Part shown: positions 43,594 through 51,109 of the stretch, one piece after another
Layout: the number at the start of each line of letters is the position of its first letter
Position numbering within the stretch: the stretch's first letter is position 1
Source: an uncultured Clostridia bacterium
GTDB taxonomy: Bacteria; Bacillota; Clostridia; Monoglobales; Monoglobaceae
NCBI GenBank assembly: GCA_947589045.1
Contig: CANQBQ010000007.1
Span: forward strand, 1-64,000
Direction of reading: 5' to 3'
Length of the DNA: 64,000 bases
Position numbers and translations under genes: made by a program
The notes under the pieces: model-generated
What the model was told of the DNA's origin: nothing
The model's input: the letters and a program-made list of their open reading frames with translations, nothing else
The model's database searches: none

Positions 43594-45972
43594 ATGATTG
43601 AAAAGATTGTTAAAAGAGACGGCAGAGAAGTTGACTTTGACATTGAAAAAATCGCCAGCGCGATTTATCGTGCGGCAGAGGCGATAGGCGGACGCGACTA
43701 TGAAACGGCACGCGCTCTTGCCGACGAGGTTGTTGATTATATAGAAAACACCCTCGGAAATCATCACCCGTCGGTAGAGCAGATACAGGACGCGGTGGAG
43801 CATACCCTGATAGAGAACGGGCATACGAGGACCGCGAAGGAGTTCATACTGTACCGCGCCGAGCGTTCCAAGATACGCGAGATGAACACAAAGCTGATGA
43901 AGACATACGAGGATTTGACGTTCAAGGACGCGAAGGACAACGACGTAAAGCGTGAGAACGCCAACATAGACGGCGATACCGCGATGGGCACGATGCTCAA
44001 GTACGGCAGCGAGGGCGCGAAGCAGTTTTACGAGATGTTCATTCTCGACCCCGTTCACGCCGAGGCACACAAGAACGGCGACATTCACATTCACGACCTC
44101 GACTTTTTGACACTTACGACAACCTGCTGTCAGATAGATATACTCAAGCTGTTCGAGGGCGGCTTCTCGACGGGTCACGGATTTTTGCGCGAGCCCAACG
44201 ACATTCAGAGCTACTCGGCTCTTGCGTGTATAGCTATTCAGTCCAATCAGAACGACCAGCACGGCGGTCAGAGCATACCCAACTTTGATTACGGTATGGC
44301 TCCCGGCGTTGCAAAGACCTACAAAAAGAGATATACCCAGAATATGGGACGCGCTTTGGAGCTTTTGTGCGGCGTGGAGGACGGAATAGGAAAGGCGAAG
44401 AAAATCGTCGCGGATATTGAGAAGGAAAGCGGTATTGTTCCGACCCTTGCAAACGCTGCGGAGTATGAGCCCGTTGAGGCTGCGAAGCTCTCGGAGCTTG
44501 CGGACGCGGACACGGTGAAGAAAATTCACGACTTTACCGTAAAGCACGCGGAGGCGGAGACCGACAGAGCCACATATCAGGCTATGGAGGCGTTGGTACA
44601 CAACCTCAACACAATGCACTCCCGCGCGGGCGCGCAGATACCGTTTTCATCGCTGAACTACGGCACCGACACCTCGCCCGAGGGCAGAATGGTAATAAAG
44701 AACGTGCTTTTGGCGACCGACGCGGGTCTCGGCAACGGCGAAACGCCGATTTTCCCAATTCACATTTTCAAGGTTAAAGAGGGCGTGAACTACAACGAGA
44801 GCGACCCGAACTACGACCTGTTCGTGCTTGCGTGCCGCGTTTCGGCAAAGCGTCTGTTCCCGAACTTCAGCTTTATCGACGCGCCGTATAACCTCCAGTA
44901 TTACAAGGAGGGGCATCCCGAAACCGAGGCGGCGTATATGGGCTGCCGTACAAGAGTTATCGCGAACAATTACGACAAGACCCGCGAGATTGTAAACGGA
45001 CGCGGAAACCTCAGCTTTACCTCGATAAATCTGCCCCGCCTTGCGATAAAGGCGCACGGAGACGTGGAGCTGTTCTTTGAAAGCCTGGGAAGAATGCTTG
45101 ACTTGGTTATCGACCAGCTCCTTGCGAGATTTAAGATACAGTCGCAGAAGAAGGTTAAAAACTACCCGTTCCTTATGGGACAGGGCGTTTGGATAGACTC
45201 CGAGAAGCTCGGCTATGATGATACCGTCGGCGAGGTGTTGAAGCACGGAACGCTGACCGCGGGCTTTATCGGTCTTGCCGAGTGTCTTAAGTCTTTGATA
45301 GGCGAGCATCACGGCGAGTCGGAAAAGGCGCAGAACCTCGGTCTTGAAATTATCGGATATATGAGAAAGAGAATGGATCAGGCGAGCCAAAAATACGGGC
45401 TTAACTTCTCGCTCATAGCTACTCCCGCGGAGGGTCTGTCGGGCAGATTTGTAAAAATAGACAGACAAAAGTACGGAGTGATAGAAGGCGTTACCGACAG
45501 AGAGTACTATACAAACTCGTTCCATATTCCGGTTTACTACAATATAAACGCGTTTGATAAGATAAGGCTTGAAGCTCCCTATCACGCGCTTACCAACGGC
45601 GGACACATCTCGTATGTCGAGGTGGACGGCGACCCGCTTAAAAACATCGACGCTTTCATACAGATAATAAGATGTATGAAAGAGGCGGGAATAGGCTACG
45701 GAAGCGTCAACCACCCCGTTGACCGTGACCCGATCTGCGGCTACACCGGAATTATAGACAACGTATGCCCGATGTGCGGACGAAGCGCGGAGGAGCACGG
45801 AAAGCCGAAGGTAGAGAGAATAAGAAGAATTACGGGCTATCTCGTAGGTACGCTTGACAGATTTAACAACGCCAAGCGCGCCGAGGTAGAGGACAGAGTA
45901 AAGCACGCCGGAGCGGGTATGGAAAACCTTGAGATTGAAAAGGACCCCGAGCCCGAAACCGAGAACGAATAA
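43594..45972 (+). CDS. nrdD: anaerobic ribonucleoside-triphosphate reductase (class III)
   Basis: Makes deoxyribonucleotides without oxygen, using a glycyl radical. 792 residues. N-terminal ATP-cone (about 1-95: IVKRDGREVDFDIEKIASAIYRAA), the catalytic core with TCCQIDILKLFEGGFSTGHGFLREP (substrate cysteine region), a zinc site at the end CGYTGIIDNVCPMCGRS, and the glycyl-radical loop RRITGYLVGTLDRFNNAKRAE with the radical Gly near residue 758. ATG 43594 has GGGAGGT ten bases upstream. Controlled by NrdR. The activating enzyme NrdG is usually next door, but is absent from this window; it must be elsewhere. Confidence 0.95.
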   Translation: MIEKIVKRDGREVDFDIEKIASAIYRAAEAIGGRDYETARALADEVVDYIENTLGNHHPSVEQIQDAVEHTLIENGHTRTAKEFILYRAERSKIREMNTKLMKTYEDLTFKDAKDNDVKRENANIDGDTAMGTMLKYGSEGAKQFYEMFILDPVHAEAHKNGDIHIHDLDFLTLTTTCCQIDILKLFEGGFSTGHGFLREPNDIQSYSALACIAIQSNQNDQHGGQSIPNFDYGMAPGVAKTYKKRYTQNMGRALELLCGVEDGIGKAKKIVADIEKESGIVPTLANAAEYEPVEAAKLSELADADTVKKIHDFTVKHAEAETDRATYQAMEALVHNLNTMHSRAGAQIPFSSLNYGTDTSPEGRMVIKNVLLATDAGLGNGETPIFPIHIFKVKEGVNYNESDPNYDLFVLACRVSAKRLFPNFSFIDAPYNLQYYKEGHPETEAAYMGCRTRVIANNYDKTREIVNGRGNLSFTSINLPRLAIKAHGDVELFFESLGRMLDLVIDQLLARFKIQSQKKVKNYPFLMGQGVWIDSEKLGYDDTVGEVLKHGTLTAGFIGLAECLKSLIGEHHGESEKAQNLGLEIIGYMRKRMDQASQKYGLNFSLIATPAEGLSGRFVKIDRQKYGVIEGVTDREYYTNSFHIPVYYNINAFDKIRLEAPYHALTNGGHISYVEVDGDPLKNIDAFIQIIRCMKEAGIGYGSVNHPVDRDPICGYTGIIDNVCPMCGRSAEEHGKPKVERIRRITGYLVGTLDRFNNAKRAEVEDRVKHAGAGMENLEIEKDPEPETENE

Positions 45973-45985
45973 TAAACGACATGGT

Positions 45986-46014
45986 CAAAGCCACCGAATC
46001 TTGCGGTGGCTTTG
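45986..46014 (+). terminator. hairpin after nrdD
   Basis: CAAAGCCACCG-AATCTTG-CGGTGGCTTTG is an 11-bp perfect stem 13 bases past the nrdD stop codon, with only a broken T tract (ATTGTATT). Moderate terminator. Confidence 0.65.
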
Positions 46015-46098
46015 ATTGTATTCTCTGTAAAAACACTTTGAAAAACTGCCGCAATTTCAAAAAATATTACGTAAACATAACAGAAATATTACAAAAAT

Positions 46099-46158
46099 TT
46101 TTCCACGTTTCAACCTCAATAATTACGGTTATTCACAGGTTTTTCCACGTTATCCACA
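46099..46158 (+). promoter_or_regulatory. cluster of DnaA-box-like sites
   Basis: Four same-strand sites in 60 bases: TTTTCCACG (46099-46107, 7 of 9), TTATTCACA (46129-46137, 8 of 9), TTTTCCACG (46141-46149, 7 of 9) and TTATCCACA (46150-46158, perfect). The surroundings are AT-rich, with a near-palindrome at about 46178-46199 (GCAAATTTTGC and its mirror). The gap between nrdD and the HisD-like gene is otherwise empty, apart from the promoter at 46300. There is no dnaA or dnaN in the window, so this is not obviously oriC. Confidence 0.6.
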
Positions 46159-46299
46159 CTTTTTGCAGTTTTGGGGCGCAAATTTTGCAAAAATTTGCAA
46201 CCCCGCGCCGCAGGCGTGTTTGCGGACAAGATGTGAAAAACGGAGCTTGTTTACAATAATCGGTTTACAATAAATTTTGCGGACAAATTCAAAAAGCCC

Positions 46300-46328
46300 T
46301 TGCAGTTTGTCATAAACTGTTGTATAAT
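46300..46328 (+). promoter_or_regulatory. promoter of the HisD-like operon
   Basis: TTGCAG and a perfect TATAAT with 17 bases between them, about 35 bases before the HisD-like start codon. Confidence 0.7.
46303..46319. promoter_or_regulatory. inverted repeat within the HisD-like promoter
   Basis: CAGTTT-GTCAT-AAACTG, a 6-5-6 perfect dyad lying between the -35 and -10 boxes. A repressor bound here would block the promoter. Regulator unknown. Confidence 0.5.
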
Positions 46329-46367
46329 ATATAAGTTATATTTTGACTTTTTTGGGAGGCGTTTTTT

Positions 46368-47657
46368 ATGAATATATACAGACTCAATGAACTGAGCGAC
46401 GAAAAGAGGGAGTTTATTTTAAAGCGTGCCGAGCTTGACATCACAGAGCATATGAAGGTGGCGACCGCGGTCTCGGACGACGTTAAACAGCGCGGCGACG
46501 CGGCGGTGCTCGAATATACCGAGAGGTTTGACCGAGTTAAGCTCACGCGTGAGCAAATCAAGGTAAAGCCGGAGGAGATAGAGGCGGGTTATGAGCGTCT
46601 GGACAAAGAGACGCGCGACGCGCTCGAGTATGCGGCTAAGAATATTTGGAACTTCCACGAAAAACAGCTTCCCGAGGAGATGTGGTTCACCGAGGTTGAC
46701 AAGGGACTTTTGGTCGGAGAGAAAACCACCCCGATAGTTGACGTGTGCCTCTACGTTCCGCGCGGCAAGGGCAGCTTCCCGTCGGTTATGCTGATGCTCG
46801 GAGTGCCCGCGAGGGTCGCAAACGTCGAAAAAATCGTGGTTGTAACGCCGCCGAACGAGAAAGGCGAGGTTGACGACGCTATTTTGGCGGCGGCAAAAAT
46901 AATAGGAATTACCGAAATATACAAGGTCGGCGGTATTCAGGCGGTTGCGGCGGTTGCATACGGCACCGAGACGATACCCAAGTGCCATAAGATTATAGGT
47001 CCCGGAAACGCTTATGCGACCGCGGCAAAGAGAGTGCTTGCGAGCCATATAGACGCGGGTCTCCCCGCAGGACCGAGCGAGGCGATAATTCTGGCGGACG
47101 AAAAAGCCGACCCGCATAAGGTCGCGCTCGATTGGATGATAGAAGCGGAGCACGGACCCGACTCGGCGTCGCTGCTTGTGACCCACAGCTCGGATTTGGT
47201 GGCAAAGGTCATCCCGATTGTGGAAAAGCAGCTTGAAAAGCTGTCCGAAAAGCGCCGCCAATTTGTTACAGCCGTGTTTGACACCTACGGCGGAGTTATT
47301 TTGACCGAAAATTTGGAGGAGAGCATTTCGTTTGTAAACGAGTACGCGCCCGAGCATATGGAGGTCATTTGCGAAAAGCCGTTTGAAATACTGCCCAAAA
47401 TCAAGAATGCGGGCGAGATACTTCTCGGCGACTACACCCCCGTTACGCTCTGCAATTTTGTGCTCGGTCCTAATGCGATTTTGCCGACGGGTCAGTTTGC
47501 AAAGACCTACTCGAGCGTTTCGGTGTTTGACTTTTTAAAGCGTTCGTCGGTGGGCTATGCGAGCCGCGACGGATTTGAAGCGGTGAGAAATTACGCTTAT
47601 AAAATTGCGACTGTCGAGGGCTTCGACACCCACGGCTTAGCGGTCAAGGAGAGATAG
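46368..47657 (+). CDS. histidinol-dehydrogenase-family protein with altered zinc site
   Basis: 429 residues, clearly HisD-like by blocks such as LYVPRGKGSFPSVMLMLGVPARVA, KVGGIQAVAAVAYGTETIPK, IGPGNAYATAAKR and AGPSEAIILAD. Catalytic EH is kept (APEHMEV) and the C-terminal zinc His is kept (H422), as is H262. But the zinc ligand Gln259 of E. coli HisD is Glu here (E259), Asp360 is replaced by Asn (N363, in LCNFVLGPN), and the substrate His367 counterpart is Ala (A370 in NAILPT). It may therefore not be a standard histidinol dehydrogenase. It is first of a likely operon with HisB-like and HAD genes; no other his genes are nearby. GGGAGG precedes ATG. Confidence 0.85.
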   Translation: MNIYRLNELSDEKREFILKRAELDITEHMKVATAVSDDVKQRGDAAVLEYTERFDRVKLTREQIKVKPEEIEAGYERLDKETRDALEYAAKNIWNFHEKQLPEEMWFTEVDKGLLVGEKTTPIVDVCLYVPRGKGSFPSVMLMLGVPARVANVEKIVVVTPPNEKGEVDDAILAAAKIIGITEIYKVGGIQAVAAVAYGTETIPKCHKIIGPGNAYATAAKRVLASHIDAGLPAGPSEAIILADEKADPHKVALDWMIEAEHGPDSASLLVTHSSDLVAKVIPIVEKQLEKLSEKRRQFVTAVFDTYGGVILTENLEESISFVNEYAPEHMEVICEKPFEILPKIKNAGEILLGDYTPVTLCNFVLGPNAILPTGQFAKTYSSVSVFDFLKRSSVGYASRDGFEAVRNYAYKIATVEGFDTHGLAVKER

Positions 47658-47660
47658 CTT

Positions 47661-48275
47661 ATGAAAAATAAAATATCTGTGGTTCGCGAGACGACCGAGT
47701 CCAAAATCGAGGTCGTTATCGAAAAGGGAGCCGTAAAGCCCGATTACAGGGAGAAGATAAATACTCCCATCCCGTTTTTAAATCATATGATAGAGCATAT
47801 CGTGTGGCGAAGCGGTGTCAACATAGAGGTTGACATAAAGCTGGACAAGTTTGATTTGTCCCACGTTGTCTGCGAGGATATAGGTCAGACGCTGGGCGTG
47901 GCGGTGCTGGAGTTTGTCGAGAAAAACACGCCCGTCGGCTACGGCGACGCGATAGGCATTATCGACGAGGCAAAGACGCAGGCGGCAATCTCGTTTGAGG
48001 GACGTTCGTACCTCTCGTTTTCGTCGGCGGTTGACATTCCCGAAACGACGGAGGGAATGCTCAGCGAGGATTTGCAGACGTTTTTGGACGGAGTTGTGCA
48101 GGGCGCGAGATGCACTTTGCACGTTGACATAGAGAAGGGCGAAAACGCGCACCACATATGGGAGTCGGCTTTCCGCGCCGTCGGAAGTGCGCTCGGCAGG
48201 GCTTTGAGCGCGGACAGTGGCAGAGAGGGACAGACCTCGGGCGTTGCGGGAAAAATAAAATATGATATTAAATGA
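47661..48275 (+). CDS. imidazoleglycerol-phosphate-dehydratase-like protein (divergent HisB)
   Basis: 204 residues with the overall HisB pattern: RETTESKIEVVIEKG, FLNHMIEH, CEDIGQTLGVAVLEF, CTLHVDIEKGENAHHIWESAFRAVGSALGRAL. Of the two DHHxxE metal motifs, the second is partly kept (AHHIWE, H164, H165, E168), but the first reads SHVVCE (H68 kept, second His is V69). FDHM is NHM. The phosphate-binding Arg of the CRFG block is missing (PVGYGD). Standard dehydratase activity is therefore doubtful. It starts three bases after the HisD-like stop and its end overlaps the HAD start by 14 bases, so the three are surely co-expressed. Confidence 0.8.
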   Translation: MKNKISVVRETTESKIEVVIEKGAVKPDYREKINTPIPFLNHMIEHIVWRSGVNIEVDIKLDKFDLSHVVCEDIGQTLGVAVLEFVEKNTPVGYGDAIGIIDEAKTQAAISFEGRSYLSFSSAVDIPETTEGMLSEDLQTFLDGVVQGARCTLHVDIEKGENAHHIWESAFRAVGSALGRALSADSGREGQTSGVAGKIKYDIK

Positions 48276-49320
48276 CGTAAAACGCATAATTTTTGATATG
48301 GACGGCGTGATAACGAGCGAGTATATGTACTGGGACGCAGCCGCGCTGACGGTCTACGAGCTGCTTTTCAGCCGTAATTTTTACGGCGGGCGGGATATTG
48401 ACGCAAAATGGTGCGAGCAAAACTTTTCGGAGATACATGACACGATTTTTTGCGGAAACGCCGCCATACAGGAGATAAAGAGGCTCGGCGTCAACACGAA
48501 CTGGGATTTGGCATATGTTATTTTCTGCGTTTCGCGCTACATAGACCAATCGCTTGAGCGGCTTGATAAAAGCCACTTCGAGCGTGTGCTGGAATACGTT
48601 TCGGGGCTCGATGTTCTCGCTCCCGACCTTTACACTCTTGCGGAGAATTTGATAAATTCAAAAATACCTATGCCGCAGGGCTTTTACACCCGCGGAGGAA
48701 GCGTACTCTGGCGGAACTTGCAGGATATATTTCAGCATTGGTTTTTGGGCACCGAGCGCTTCAGAGAGCAGTACGGCGAACCCGCGCCGCCGCACGGCAG
48801 ACGCGGACTTATGGAATTTGAGCAGCCGCTCGTTCCGCTTGATGGTCTGCACAAGACTCTTGCGGGGCTTAAAGAGCGCGGAATAATCCTCGGTATAGGC
48901 ACGGGTCGCCCCGAGAGCGAGGTGCGCGTGCCTATGGATATGTGGGATATTTCAAAATATTTTGACAGCGAGCATAACGCGACATATACAGACGTTGTAA
49001 ACGCGGAGAGGGAGACCGGCAAAAGCACACTTGCGAAGCCCGACCCGTATGTGTTCCTTAAAGCCGCGCTCGGGCGAGGTTTTTCGGACGCCGACATTGT
49101 GAGCGGAAACTACGACAGGTCGGTTGCGGACGAGACGCTTATAGTCGGCGACGCGATGAGCGACTTTCTCGCGGCGAAGGCGGCGGGCTTTCGGTTTGCG
49201 GCTGTGCTTACAGGAGTGAAAGGTCAGGACGCGGCGGCAGAGTTTGAGAGGTGCGGCGCGGACTATATTTTGAAAGACGTTAACGATTTGGGAGTGTTTG
49301 AGGATGGAAAAGAAGGTTAA
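48262..49320 (+). CDS. HAD-family hydrolase with large cap domain
   Basis: Probably a phosphatase. 352 residues. HAD motif I in IIFDMDGVIT (D12, D14), motif II at the end of GIILGIGTGRPESE (Thr), motif III Lys in AKPDPYVFLKAA and motif IV in LIVGDAMSDFLAAKAAGF. All four are intact. Between motif I and II lies an unusually long insert (about 20-195), mainly helical, that must form a big substrate-specific cap. Coupled to the HisB-like gene by a 14-base overlap. The E. coli HisB fusion joins dehydratase to a HAD histidinol-phosphatase, so the pairing is suggestive, but this protein is not HisB-N-like in size. Confidence 0.8.
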   Translation: MILNDVKRIIFDMDGVITSEYMYWDAAALTVYELLFSRNFYGGRDIDAKWCEQNFSEIHDTIFCGNAAIQEIKRLGVNTNWDLAYVIFCVSRYIDQSLERLDKSHFERVLEYVSGLDVLAPDLYTLAENLINSKIPMPQGFYTRGGSVLWRNLQDIFQHWFLGTERFREQYGEPAPPHGRRGLMEFEQPLVPLDGLHKTLAGLKERGIILGIGTGRPESEVRVPMDMWDISKYFDSEHNATYTDVVNAERETGKSTLAKPDPYVFLKAALGRGFSDADIVSGNYDRSVADETLIVGDAMSDFLAAKAAGFRFAAVLTGVKGQDAAAEFERCGADYILKDVNDLGVFEDGKEG

Positions 49321-49837
49321 GGCGCCTCTTACCCGCGGGGCGGCACGCGAACTTTGCGCGGGGGATATAGTTAAAATTTCGGGCGTTATTTACACGGCGC
49401 GCGATGCGGCGCATAAGAGAATGACCGAAGCGGTTTCTCGCGGGGAAACGCTTCCTATGGACATAAAAAACGCGGTCATATATTACGCCGGACCGTCGCC
49501 CGCGAAGCCGGGAGCGGTCATAGGCTCGTGCGGACCCACCACGAGCGGAAGAATGGACGCATACGCGCCTACTATGATTTCGCTCGGCGAAACCGGAATG
49601 ATAGGTAAGGGCGAACTCGGAGACGAAGTGGTTGAGGCTATGCAGACCTACGGAGCGGTGTATTTCGGCGCGATAGGCGGCGCCGGCGCACTTATCTCAA
49701 AGAGCATTAAGAGCGCCGAGGTCATAGCCTACGAGGACTTGGGCGCAGAGGCGATACGCCGTCTGGAGGTCGAGGACTTCCCCGCGATAGTCGTAATTGA
49801 CAGCAAAGGAAACAGTTTGTACGGAAAAAATCGTTAA
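49304..49837 (+). CDS. fumarate/tartrate dehydratase beta-subunit-like protein
   Basis: 177 residues matching the C-terminal swivelling domain of class I iron-sulfur fumarases and L-tartrate dehydratases: GDIVKISGVIYTARDAAHKRM, YYAGPSPAKPGAVIGSCGPTTSGRMDAYAP and GKGELGDEVVEAMQTYGAVYF. The alpha subunit that holds the iron-sulfur cluster is usually directly upstream, but here the upstream gene is the HAD hydrolase, overlapping by 17 bases. So the beta subunit is orphaned in this window. ATG 49304 is chosen; TTG 49298 is possible. Confidence 0.88.
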   Translation: MEKKVKAPLTRGAARELCAGDIVKISGVIYTARDAAHKRMTEAVSRGETLPMDIKNAVIYYAGPSPAKPGAVIGSCGPTTSGRMDAYAPTMISLGETGMIGKGELGDEVVEAMQTYGAVYFGAIGGAGALISKSIKSAEVIAYEDLGAEAIRRLEVEDFPAIVVIDSKGNSLYGKNR

Positions 49838-49841
49838 ACAC

Positions 49842-49870
49842 TTGAAAAAATTTTTATTTTGGGGTACAAT
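49842..49870 (+). promoter_or_regulatory. promoter of the small redox-disulfide protein
   Basis: TTGAAA and TACAAT with 17 bases between them, 42 bases before the start codon. Confidence 0.65.
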
Positions 49871-49911
49871 AAGCTATATATGAATAAATAATAAAAAAGG
49901 AGTGGTTGAAT

Positions 49912-50118
49912 ATGGCAAACCAAGTTACCAAGGATACAATTATTATGGATGTTCTGCGTATAGACCCGAACACGGCGGAGTTTTTCTTCAATATAGGAAT
50001 GCACTGCCTCGGCTGTCCGTCCGCGAGCGGTGAGAGCATCGCTGAGGCGTGCGCGGTTCACGGTGTTGACGCGGACGAATTGGTGGGCAAAATCAACGAG
50101 TTTCTCGCAAAAAAATAA
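49912..50118 (+). CDS. DUF1858 redox-disulfide domain protein
   Basis: A 68-residue single-domain protein of the DUF1858 (hybrid-cluster-protein-associated redox disulfide) type. ITKD-like VTKDTIIMDVLRIDPNTAEFFFNIGMHCLGCPSASGESIAEACAVHG contains the CxxC pair (HCLGC), followed by a Glu/Ala stretch. AAGGAG is nine bases before ATG 49912. It has its own promoter. In other Clostridia it precedes or follows enzymes of nitrosative or oxidative stress; none is adjacent. Confidence 0.88.
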   Translation: MANQVTKDTIIMDVLRIDPNTAEFFFNIGMHCLGCPSASGESIAEACAVHGVDADELVGKINEFLAKK

Positions 50119-50135
50119 TTGTTTGTAAAAAACTG

Positions 50136-50165
50136 TTGACAAATCACATCTCGGTGAGGTATAAT
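50136..50165 (+). promoter_or_regulatory. promoter of the DUF177-rpmF operon
   Basis: TTGACA (50136-50141) and TATAAT (50160-50165), both perfect, with an 18-base spacer. Confidence 0.8.
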
Positions 50166-50203
50166 GTCTGTTAGCGTGTTTACATCTAAGGAGGGTACGG
50201 CAA

Positions 50204-50701
50204 GTGACTGTTGATTTATCTCAGGTTGTAAACAATGAGGGCGCGCGCGTGCGCTTTAGCGGCGAAGCCGACTTGTCGGGATGTGACGCGCTCAATTTTA
50301 TCGAACCTGTCAGGGTTTCGGGTAAGGTTTCAAACCTCGGCGGCGACATTGAAATTGCGGTTAGCGCGCAGGGGCTTGCGCGTCTTGTCTGCGACAGATG
50401 TCTTGACGAGTTTGAAAAAAGTATCTCGGTCGAGTTTTCGGAGCGGCTTGTGAAAGAGGACGCCTACGCGAACGTCAACAAAGACGGGCGCGATGACGCA
50501 ATCGTTTTTTCGGGCAATTTAATTGATATTGACGAAATTTTGATTGAAAACTTCATTGCGAGCCTGCCGATTAAAACGCTTTGCCGCGAGGACTGCAAGG
50601 GTCTTTGCGGAAGCTGCGGCAAAAACCTCAACGAGGGTGAGTGTGGCTGCGAAAAGCCCGCCGACCCGAGATTTGACGCACTCGATAATTTGATTTTGTA
50701 A
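50204..50701 (+). CDS. DUF177 (YceD-like) protein, 23S rRNA accumulation family
   Basis: 165 residues. Family blocks: MTVDLSQVVNNEGARVRFSGEADLS, LVCDRCLDEFEKSISVEFSERLV and ICNPIK-like LPIKTLCREDCKGLCGSCGKNLNEGECGC with a pair of CxxC/CxxxC zinc-like cysteines. YceD (E. coli DUF177) is required for normal 23S rRNA levels. Start is GTG 50204 with AAGGAGG upstream. rpmF follows after 58 bases, the same pairing as in many bacteria. Confidence 0.9.
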   Translation: MTVDLSQVVNNEGARVRFSGEADLSGCDALNFIEPVRVSGKVSNLGGDIEIAVSAQGLARLVCDRCLDEFEKSISVEFSERLVKEDAYANVNKDGRDDAIVFSGNLIDIDEILIENFIASLPIKTLCREDCKGLCGSCGKNLNEGECGCEKPADPRFDALDNLIL

Positions 50702-50759
50702 ATTTATGCAAAGATTTTCTTTGTTTTAAAACTTTAAGAATGAAAGAGGTGTATTTGAA

Positions 50760-50939
50760 ATGGCAGTTCCTAAGAGAAAAACCTCAAAAGCCAGACGCGA
50801 TAAGAGAAGAGCGAATTGGAAGCTCGCAGTTCCCGGTATGGTAGCTTGCCCCAACTGCGGTGAGTATATAATGCCGCACAGAGTTTGTAAGGCATGCGGT
50901 ACTTACAACGGCAAGGAAGTTATAAAGACAGAAGCGTAA
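50760..50939 (+). CDS. rpmF: ribosomal protein L32
   Basis: 59 residues, [18 protein letters not shown] at the start, with a zinc ribbon ACPNC and CKAC (four cysteines), the zinc-binding form. GAAAGAGG precedes ATG. Typical partner of the DUF177 gene. Confidence 0.97.
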   Translation: MAVPKRKTSKARRDKRRANWKLAVPGMVACPNCGEYIMPHRVCKACGTYNGKEVIKTEA

Positions 50940-50940
50940 A

Positions 50941-50970
50941 AAAAGATGTCCGTGAAGGACATCTTTTTTT
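50941..50970 (+). terminator. terminator of the DUF177-rpmF operon
   Basis: AAAAGATGTCC-GTGA-GGACATCTTTTTTT, a stem of about 10 bp directly after the rpmF stop, with a long T run. Confidence 0.85.
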
Positions 50971-51109
50971 GCTTTGAAAACATTATTTTTGACATTTACC
51001 CCGTGTCATTTTAATAATTGTATGATATAATGCTTGTATATGAATTTACCGAATGTCAAAAAGTGTTATAAAGGTGAGAAAACGTAAGTGTATAGCGGAG
51101 GGGGTGCAA

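Noticed and set aside
46099-46158. Calling the DnaA-box cluster the chromosome origin
   Set aside because: No dnaA, dnaN, rpmH or gidA nearby and no visible DnaA-trio tract; only four boxes, two of them weak. Kept as a finding.
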